The notes below the pieces were generated by a model. That model ran no database searches. It saw only the letters and a list, made by a program, of their open reading frames with translations, and had not been told where the DNA came from. From PALSA-1296 sp038210275 (GTDB taxonomy: Bacteria > Bacteroidota > Ignavibacteria > Palsa-1295): a DNA stretch of 11,925 nt. This document shows, one piece after another, positions 7,326-11,925 of the stretch (the first letter of the stretch is position 1; every line of letters starts with the position of its first letter). The DNA is taken from contig JBBQWV010000030.1 in the NCBI GenBank assembly GCA_038210275.1, positions 1 through 11,925 of the forward strand. The letters are read 5' to 3'. Position numbers and translations under genes: made by a program.

Positions 7326-8723
7326 ATGGATACTACTTCGAGCATTACTACTTCAACAACAAAAGTTAATGCGTCAGAAAATGCGTCTTCATCTCTGAGC
7401 AGCACTACCACCGTTAAACAACTGCCTCCGCATCTTGGTAAAAACAGGAAAAATAAATTAAAAAAATGGATCATGCTGGTCCTCATTCTTGCTGTTGCCG
7501 GTGCCGCAGTATGGTATTTCTTTTTTCGCGGGGAAGCAGCACAACTTCCATTTATCAGGTTTGCAGCAATAGATAAAGGTGATGTCATTAAATCAGTGAC
7601 AGCGACGGGCACATTGCAGGCAACAAAAACGGTTCAAGTCGGAAGTCAGGTCTCCGGTACAATAAAATCATTACATGCAGATTTTAATACTCGCGTAAAG
7701 AAAGGAGATCTTGTTGCAGAGCTGGATCCGACATTTTACGAAGCAGCCGTGAAATCAGCACAAGCAAATTACTCGCGCGCAAAAGCCGACCTCAATAACG
7801 CAGAAAAGATCGAAGCTCGGAGCAAGGAATTATTATCTAAACAATTAGTCTCAAGAGCTGAATACGATGTTACTGAAACAGCGTTAGCAGATGCAAAGGC
7901 AACAGTCCAACAGATTCAAGCTTCTCTCGATCAGGCGAATGTGAACCTGAGTTATACAAAGATTCACGCCCCTATTTCCGGAATTGTTACGCAACGAAGT
8001 GTTGATGTCGGACAAACCGTCGCGGCTTCGCTTAGTGCACCCGTCCTTTTTATCATCGCTGAAGATCTGACGGAAATGGAAGTTGCTGCGAATGTTGATG
8101 AAGCGGACATTGGGCAGGTAAAACAAGATGAAGACGTATCATTTACCGTTGATGCTTTTCCGGGCGAGAAATTTCATGGGATTGTAAAGATGGTACGCTT
8201 GAATCCGATCATTCAATCAAATGTCGTAACTTACACTGTAGTAATTTCTGCTCAAAACAAAGAAGAAAAACTTTTTCCCGGCATGACGGCAACTGTCACG
8301 ATCACGAATTCCGCTGCACATGATGTGATACGTATTCCTGCTGCGGCAATTCGTTTTACACCGCCTTCATTAGATAATTCTACAGGGTCAACTGCAAAGT
8401 CAGGAAATCATGACAGCACTTCCGGGCACGGCGGAGCGCGGCGGGACTCATCTCAAGGGCATCGCGGTACCGGCAGCAAGAATGGTACAATATACCGTAG
8501 AGCGGTGGGACCTGTTGAAGCAGGGAAATTACCAACACTCGAAGCAATAAAGATTACGATGGGTATCAGCGACGGAATGAATACAGAAGTTCTTACAAGC
8601 GATAAACCACTTAACGTTGGCGACAGTATCGCAATCGGCTCTGTTATGCCAGCTAAAGCCGCAGGCTCTGCGCCTGCGGGTGCAACTCCTTTTGGTACAC
8701 AGCCCGGTGGTCGAGGAAGATAG
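7326..8723 (+). CDS. MacA/HlyD-family periplasmic adaptor subunit of an ABC-type efflux system
   Basis: Membrane-fusion protein (465 residues) that should bridge an inner-membrane MacB-type transporter and an outer-membrane channel. Residues 1-46 are a Ser/Thr-rich cytoplasmic tail, unusually long. Residues 47-67 are the single transmembrane anchor. A split lipoyl-like domain (about 102-136 and 208-245, with VGSQVSGTI and YTKIHAPISGIVTQRSVDVG) flanks a short alpha-hairpin coiled coil (137-207). The beta-barrel (248-326) ends at LFPGMTATVTI, and a membrane-proximal domain follows. An insertion rich in Gly, Ser and His (about 347-387) interrupts the barrel/proximal junction, and the C-terminus (441-465) is Ala/Gly/Pro-rich. 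The start is ATG 7326; there is no clear ribosome site, and an in-frame ATG at residue 50 would remove the tail and part of the anchor. The permease gene follows 15 nt downstream. Substrate is unknown. Confidence 0.9.
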   Translation: MDTTSSITTSTTKVNASENASSSLSSTTTVKQLPPHLGKNRKNKLKKWIMLVLILAVAGAAVWYFFFRGEAAQLPFIRFAAIDKGDVIKSVTATGTLQATKTVQVGSQVSGTIKSLHADFNTRVKKGDLVAELDPTFYEAAVKSAQANYSRAKADLNNAEKIEARSKELLSKQLVSRAEYDVTETALADAKATVQQIQASLDQANVNLSYTKIHAPISGIVTQRSVDVGQTVAASLSAPVLFIIAEDLTEMEVAANVDEADIGQVKQDEDVSFTVDAFPGEKFHGIVKMVRLNPIIQSNVVTYTVVISAQNKEEKLFPGMTATVTITNSAAHDVIRIPAAAIRFTPPSLDNSTGSTAKSGNHDSTSGHGGARRDSSQGHRGTGSKNGTIYRRAVGPVEAGKLPTLEAIKITMGISDGMNTEVLTSDKPLNVGDSIAIGSVMPAKAAGSAPAGATPFGTQPGGRGR

Positions 8724-8738
8724 AAATACTATTTTATT

Positions 8739-9962
8739 ATGATAAGAAATTTTATTTCGAGTTTCACTATGGCGATTGAGTCGCTGACCGGTAATAAGGT
8801 CAGAGCGATTCTGACGATGCTCGGAATAATAATTGGCGTTGCAGCGGTCATCACCATGACGGCAATTGGACAGGGCGCGAAGAAAGCTATTAACGATCAG
8901 ATCGCAACCCTCGGAACAAATTTATTGACGATTTTTCCCGGTGCAACGTATTCTGCTGGCGTATCAAGTGGTACGGGCGGATCGAACAGACTTTCCGAAG
9001 CTGATGCTGAAGCGATCAAAAGAAATCCGACAGTTTCTGTAGTTGCTCCTATTGCAACAATTCAAGCACAGATCGTTGCCACAAATACGAACTGGTCAAC
9101 AAGGGTGAACGGTACATCTCCGGATTATATCGTCGTAAAGAACTGGCCTCTTTCAAGCGGGGCAAATTTTTCTGTGAGCGACGTTCGGGCATCACGTAAA
9201 GTTTGCCTTATTGGAAAGACTGTTTCCTTGCAGCTTTTTCCCGATGGAAGAGATCCTGTCGGCGCAACGATCAGAATTAAAAAACTTCCATTCACTGTTG
9301 TCGGAGTTTTAGCTGTGAAAGGAGTTAACTCATTCGGCATTGACCAAGATGATATTGTCCTCGCGCCACTTTCTACAGTTCAGAAAAAATTGTTAGGGGT
9401 AACGTGGGTCAATGTTATTATCGCCAGCGCAGTAAGCGATCAACTCTCTGGTGTCGCAGTTCAGGATGTGACGACTACGCTTCGCGCACAGCATAAACTT
9501 CTTCCAAGCGATCAAAATGATTTTATCGTTCGCTCACAAGTTGAGCTGGCAGCAACAGCAGACCAAAATGCAAATACACTGACAAGCCTACTAAGCAATG
9601 CGGCGATCATCTCTCTGCTTGTCGGAGGTATTGGTATAATGAATATTATGCTCGTCACCGTAACAGAAAGAACTCGGGAGATCGGAGTGCGTAAATCACT
9701 TGGCGCAAAACGTCGAGATATTCTGACGCAATTTCTTACCGAAGCAATGGCGCTTTCGATCATCGGAGGGATCATCGGTATTCTTCTTGGTTTAGGTGCA
9801 AGCTGGTTTGTTTCCAAAAGCAATGGCTGGACGCTTTTTGTCTCGCCGCTTGCAACGGGACTTTCCTTTGCGGCGGCAGCGCTCGTCGGAATATTTTTTG
9901 GATTTTATCCTGCGCAAAAAGCCGCACGTATGAATCCTGTCGAAGCATTACGATATGAATAA
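8739..9962 (+). CDS. MacB/FtsX-type ABC transporter permease without an ATPase domain
   Basis: Permease half of a MacB-like tripartite transporter (407 residues). TM1 lies at about 22-44 (LTMLGIIIGVAAVITM), followed by a large periplasmic domain (about 50-280). The FtsX domain has TM2 (about 283-305), TM3 (about 334-357) and TM4 (about 369-391). The cytoplasmic coupling segment VTERTREIGVRKSLGAKRRD (308-327) normally contacts the ATPase. The end PAQKAARMNPVEALRYE is typical of the family. Canonical MacB has an N-terminal ABC ATPase fused to this permease. Here the protein begins directly at the permease, so the nucleotide-binding subunit must be separate, and none is in the window. The gene is 15 nt after the adaptor gene and its stop overlaps the next gene by 8 nt (ATGAATAA), so cotranscription and translational coupling are likely. 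Confidence 0.92.
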   Translation: MIRNFISSFTMAIESLTGNKVRAILTMLGIIIGVAAVITMTAIGQGAKKAINDQIATLGTNLLTIFPGATYSAGVSSGTGGSNRLSEADAEAIKRNPTVSVVAPIATIQAQIVATNTNWSTRVNGTSPDYIVVKNWPLSSGANFSVSDVRASRKVCLIGKTVSLQLFPDGRDPVGATIRIKKLPFTVVGVLAVKGVNSFGIDQDDIVLAPLSTVQKKLLGVTWVNVIIASAVSDQLSGVAVQDVTTTLRAQHKLLPSDQNDFIVRSQVELAATADQNANTLTSLLSNAAIISLLVGGIGIMNIMLVTVTERTREIGVRKSLGAKRRDILTQFLTEAMALSIIGGIIGILLGLGASWFVSKSNGWTLFVSPLATGLSFAAAALVGIFFGFYPAQKAARMNPVEALRYE

Positions 9963-10860
9963 TCTTTCCGATCCACGTTTAGGTGAACTCATCCTTCCTT
10001 ATACAGAGGAGAACTATGCGAATTGTTCCGTCGTCATTCTCGGCGTTCCGACCGATGAAGGCGTAAAGCTAAATGGCGGAAGAGTCGGAGCCGCGGAAGC
10101 GCCAAATGAGATTCGAAGACAACTTGCAAAACTTACTCCCGCTGCCTCGAATGGCTCCTTCGCTTCGGTGAAGATCGTTGACTACGGAAACGTTGGCGGA
10201 AAAACTCTTGAAGAAATTCACTCCAATGCTCGTGAAGCAGTTGCCAGGTTTATTAATAACGGAAAAGTTGTTATTGCTCTTGGTGGTGGGCATGATATTA
10301 CCTATCCCCTTGCATCCGGTTTTCATGAAGGATTAGGCAAGAAAGATTTTGCACTTGTAAATATAGATGCTCATCTTGATGTGCGTGAAAAGAAAGAAGG
10401 CTTGCATCATTCCGGTAGCAGCTTCCGATTACTTATCGAAGAGAAGATCTTACTCGGAAAACACTTTGCTGAGTTCGGCATTCAGCAATTCGCATTTTCT
10501 GAAAGTCATCTGAAGTGGTTAAAGAAGCAAGGCGCGAATGTGCTTTTTTATGAAGATCTTTCTCAGAAAGATATTGCAAATAATTTTCGCATTCTGCAAT
10601 CGGATGAACTTCCGTTCTATCTTTCTTTTGATATTGATTCTATCCGTTCAAGCGATGCGCCCGGCTCCAGCGCACCATCTCCTATAGGTTTTCGCTCTGA
10701 AGATGCACTTGCTATTTGCTTTGAAGCAGGAAGGCATGATACTACCCGAATGCTCGACATCGCTGAAGTCAATCCCCTCTTTGATCGCGATAGCCGCACC
10801 TCAAAACTCGCCGCAAGGATGATTGCCTGGTTTTTACTGGGATTGACAGAGCGAGGGTGA
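9955..10860 (+). CDS. hutG: Formimidoylglutamase (ureohydrolase family), HutG-like
   Basis: Arginase/agmatinase-fold Mn2+ enzyme of 301 residues. HutG hydrolyses N-formimidoyl-L-glutamate to glutamate and formamide, the last step of one histidine-degradation route. Binuclear Mn ligands are visible: H113 in GGGHD, D138, H140 and D142 in DAHLD, and D226/D228 in SFDIDS. The following DAPGSSAPSPIG resembles the APGVSAP segment of formimidoylglutamases; agmatinase or another ureohydrolase is the alternative. The C-terminal helix region EVNPLFDRDSRTSKLAARM is family-typical. The start ATG 9955 lies inside the permease's last codons (8-nt overlap). No other hut gene is in the window. The last 31 codons are duplicated downstream of the toxin-antitoxin pair (11599-11690), so this 3' end may be a re-formed one. 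Confidence 0.85.
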   Translation: MNNLSDPRLGELILPYTEENYANCSVVILGVPTDEGVKLNGGRVGAAEAPNEIRRQLAKLTPAASNGSFASVKIVDYGNVGGKTLEEIHSNAREAVARFINNGKVVIALGGGHDITYPLASGFHEGLGKKDFALVNIDAHLDVREKKEGLHHSGSSFRLLIEEKILLGKHFAEFGIQQFAFSESHLKWLKKQGANVLFYEDLSQKDIANNFRILQSDELPFYLSFDIDSIRSSDAPGSSAPSPIGFRSEDALAICFEAGRHDTTRMLDIAEVNPLFDRDSRTSKLAARMIAWFLLGLTERG

Positions 10861-10863
10861 TTA
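10771..10863. repeat. Direct repeat, copy 1 (3' end of hutG)
   Basis: This 93-bp stretch covers the last codons and stop of hutG plus TTA. It matches 11599-11690 with 80 of 92 aligned bases identical and a single 1-bp gap. Eleven of the 12 substitutions are transitions. The longest perfect block is CCTCAAAACTCGCCGCAAG. It flanks the toxin-antitoxin genes on their left. Confidence 0.93.
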
Positions 10864-10923
10864 TGATATTGGTCTGTCTTCCAAGAACTGATGGAACAAA
10901 ACATAATTTCTCCCCTGTTATTA

Positions 10924-10943
10924 TGGTATCACATATAGTACCA
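10924..10943. promoter_or_regulatory. Imperfect palindrome just before the toxin start, candidate operator
   Basis: TGGTATCACATATAGTACCA has perfect 5-bp arms (TGGTA/TACCA) around a 10-bp partly symmetric AT-rich centre. It ends 1 nt before the toxin ATG. Ribbon-helix-helix antitoxins typically autoregulate by binding short palindromes at the operon promoter, so this is a plausible operator, but binding is inferred. A TATTAT -10-like hexamer overlaps its left edge at 10919-10924; I see no good -35. Confidence 0.45.
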
Positions 10944-10944
10944 C

Positions 10945-11367
10945 ATGTACAGAATCGTTTTTGATACTAATGTCTTGATAGCAGGCTTGCATTCCCAGTT
11001 AGGTGCATCATTTCGCCTGCTCCAATTGCTCGGCACAAAGGAATTCGAGTTTGTAATATCAGTGCCGTTAGTGCTGGAATACGAGGCAGTTGCAAAACGA
11101 ATGAAGAAGTCACTCGGACTTGCGATCGGTGATATTGATGATATTATTGACTACATCTGTTCAGTGGGCCTTCCAAAGGAAATATACTATCTTTGGAGAC
11201 CACATTTGACCGATCCAAAAGACGATATGGTATTGGAACTTGCCGTGAATGCTGAAGTAAATTTTATCATCACGCATAATATCAAAGATTTTTCCGGTAT
11301 TCACAGGTTCGGGATTCAAGCAGTGACACCCGGTCAGTTTTTAAAACTACTTAAGGAGAAAATATGA
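10945..11367 (+). CDS. PIN-domain toxin (COG1569-type, VapC-like ribonuclease)
   Basis: Complete 140-residue PIN protein. PIN toxins are Mg2+/Mn2+-dependent ribonucleases that cleave tRNA, rRNA or mRNA and are held inactive by a cognate antitoxin. The acidic cluster is present: D7 in FDTNVL, E45 in LVLEYEAV, the run DPKDDMVLELA (D90, D93, D94), and D115 in THNIKDF. The DPKDDMVLELA and T-x-N-x-x-D-F signatures are typical of the COG1569 subgroup rather than classical VapC. The start ATG 10945 follows the palindrome directly and has no convincing Shine-Dalgarno, possibly keeping toxin translation low. It overlaps the antitoxin gene by 4 nt (ATGA), with the toxin gene first. All catalytic positions look intact. 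The RNA target is not predictable from sequence. Confidence 0.92.
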   Translation: MYRIVFDTNVLIAGLHSQLGASFRLLQLLGTKEFEFVISVPLVLEYEAVAKRMKKSLGLAIGDIDDIIDYICSVGLPKEIYYLWRPHLTDPKDDMVLELAVNAEVNFIITHNIKDFSGIHRFGIQAVTPGQFLKLLKEKI

Positions 11368-11600
11368 GCGCAATTAGTTTGAGACTTCCAGAATCACTCC
11401 ATAACTCGGCACGGTTACTTGCCGAAGAGGAAGATATTTCCCTCAACCAACTTATCACTGTAGCGCTTGCCGAGAAGATCTCCGCATTAAAAACAGAGAC
11501 CTACTTATCAGAACGCGCCGCAAGAGGAACACGAAATAAATTCGAAAGAGCGCTTCGCAAGATAGCGAAAGTAAAACCTGTTAAAGGCGACGAATTTTAA
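11364..11600 (+). CDS. Ribbon-helix-helix antitoxin paired with the PIN toxin
   Basis: Small protein (78 residues). The N-terminal strand SAISLRLPESLH is followed by two helices (about 10-20 and 25-41, including LNQLITVALAEKISAL), a standard ribbon-helix-helix DNA-binding fold of the CopG/HicB-antitoxin kind. The basic C-terminal tail (about 50-78) would be the part that contacts the toxin. Translation should be efficient: AAGGAG at 11353-11358 sits 5 nt before the ATG, inside the toxin's last codons. Better initiation of antitoxin than toxin fits the need for antitoxin excess. Its TAA stop (11598-11600) coincides with the first two bases of the decayed hutG repeat, so the extreme C-terminus lies at the cassette boundary. 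The antitoxin role is inferred from fold and position. Confidence 0.88.
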   Translation: MSAISLRLPESLHNSARLLAEEEDISLNQLITVALAEKISALKTETYLSERAARGTRNKFERALRKIAKVKPVKGDEF

Positions 11601-11690
11601 TCCCTCTCTGGTCACGATAGCTGCGCCTCAAAACTCGCCGCAAGAATGATCGCCTGATTTTTACTGGGGTTGACGGAGAGAGGGTAATTA
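11599..11690 (+). pseudogene. Decayed hutG 3'-end remnant (direct repeat copy 2)
   Basis: A 92-bp copy of the hutG tail directly after the antitoxin. In the hutG frame it reads SKLAARMIA, then TGA where hutG has TGG (Trp), then FLLGLTERG and a TAA stop at 11685-11687. Over the last 20 codons the other differences from hutG are synonymous or stop-for-stop, whereas all five in the preceding stretch change the residue. It has no start and cannot encode a protein. The TAA is followed immediately by TTA (11688-11690), the stop of the convergent gene, suggesting this is the older hutG/neighbour junction. Confidence 0.85.
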
Positions 11691-11925
11691 GAAAGAAAAA
11701 AGTCTTACTCCGATTTCTGCGAATGGAAATAAACTATATTCACTTCTAAAAAAGAACACTGCTCCTACGCCCCAAAAAAAAGGAGATCGAGAGGCATCAA
11801 TATTAAATGACTGAAAAAAAAATGATAGGGTACTATAATCAACTACTTTCCAAATGCTATGAGAATATGATAGAATAGTATAACGAAAGCCAAGATTCGA
11901 TGATGAATTTTCTTCTCCAACCCTA
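11688..11925 (-). CDS. Partial gene: C-terminal end of a probable outer-membrane beta-barrel protein
   Basis: An open frame runs from the window edge to TAA at 11690-11688, giving 78 residues with no start codon in the window. The protein is rich in aromatic and alternating polar/hydrophobic residues (YTILSYSHSIW, STLSFFFQSF, FFWGVGAVFFF, FAEIGVRLFSF). It ends in Phe, as outer-membrane barrels do for assembly by the BAM complex. Four to five amphipathic strands can be guessed. Poly-T runs (nine T at 11822-11814, eight T at 11781-11774 on the coding strand) encode the Phe tracts. The gene is convergent with hutG and the toxin-antitoxin pair. The barrel type is unknown. The call rests on strand pattern and terminal Phe, not on a recognised family. 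Confidence 0.7.
   Translation of the reverse strand, partial: RVGEENSSSNLGFRYTILSYSHSIWKVVDYSTLSFFFQSFNIDASRSPFFWGVGAVFFFRSEYSLFPFAEIGVRLFSF

Larger units (their letters stand above)
10864..11600 (+). mobile_element. Putative inserted toxin-antitoxin cassette bracketed by hutG-end repeats
   Basis: The stretch between the two repeat copies holds only the toxin promoter region, the PIN gene and the RHH gene. The repeat unit, from copy 1 start to copy 2 start, is 828 bp. There is no integrase, transposase or short inverted terminal repeat, so an autonomous element is not supported. Homologous recombination, or integration helped by functions elsewhere, would explain the layout. Boundaries are inferred from where the repeat similarity stops. 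Confidence 0.4.

Noticed and set aside
7169..7612. Open frame of 147 codons on minus spanning the hpnE end and the adaptor start
   Set aside because: Antisense to two supported genes, no recognisable motif and no ribosome site.
9512..9823. Open frame of 103 codons on minus within the permease gene
   Set aside because: Antisense to the conserved FtsX domain; shadow frame.

Overview
This window looks like chromosome from a member of the Bacteroidota/Chlorobiota/Ignavibacteriota/Kapabacteria (FCB) assemblage. The best evidence is a 1037-residue secreted protein at 2286-5399 (minus) that ends in a type IX secretion (Por) C-terminal sorting domain. An alkyltransferase-like protein of the kind common in that group, weak or absent Shine-Dalgarno sequences at several genes, and a moderately AT-rich composition agree with it. 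The exact phylum is inference; no rRNA or other marker is present to settle it.

Left third (1-5399, minus strand). Transcription appears to run leftwards through a large VWA-domain T9SS cargo protein, radA (DNA recombination/repair) and rdgB (dITP/XTP pyrophosphatase). radA and rdgB overlap by 4 nt and the cargo gene is 23 nt from radA, so this looks like one operon. Beyond it, also on minus, lies tRNA-Glu(TTC) with its own candidate promoter and a clear intrinsic terminator. Positions 1-96 hold no gene I can support.

Middle (5512-7243). An alkyltransferase-like (ATL) gene on minus, whose methyl-acceptor cysteine is replaced by alanine, stands head to head with an hpnE-type FAD-dependent hydroxysqualene dehydroxylase gene on plus. 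Maximal reading frames of the two overlap at their 5' ends. I place both starts at GTG codons so that they no longer overlap.

Right of centre (7326-10860, plus). A MacA/HlyD-like periplasmic adaptor is followed 15 nt later by a MacB/FtsX-type permease with no ATPase gene or domain in the window. The permease overlaps by 8 nt a formimidoylglutamase (hutG, ureohydrolase family), so these three genes are probably cotranscribed.

Right end (10861-11925). A PIN-domain toxin gene precedes a ribbon-helix-helix antitoxin gene with a 4-nt overlap. This pair is bracketed by a 92-93 bp imperfect direct repeat: one copy is the intact 3' end of hutG, the other a decayed hutG tail just after the antitoxin stop. 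The decayed tail still abuts, stop codon to stop codon, a convergent gene on minus that runs off the window and encodes the C-terminal strands of a probable outer-membrane beta-barrel. The simplest reading is that the toxin-antitoxin cassette entered at the hutG/barrel-gene junction and the hutG end was re-formed or duplicated in the process. This is the most unusual thing in the window.
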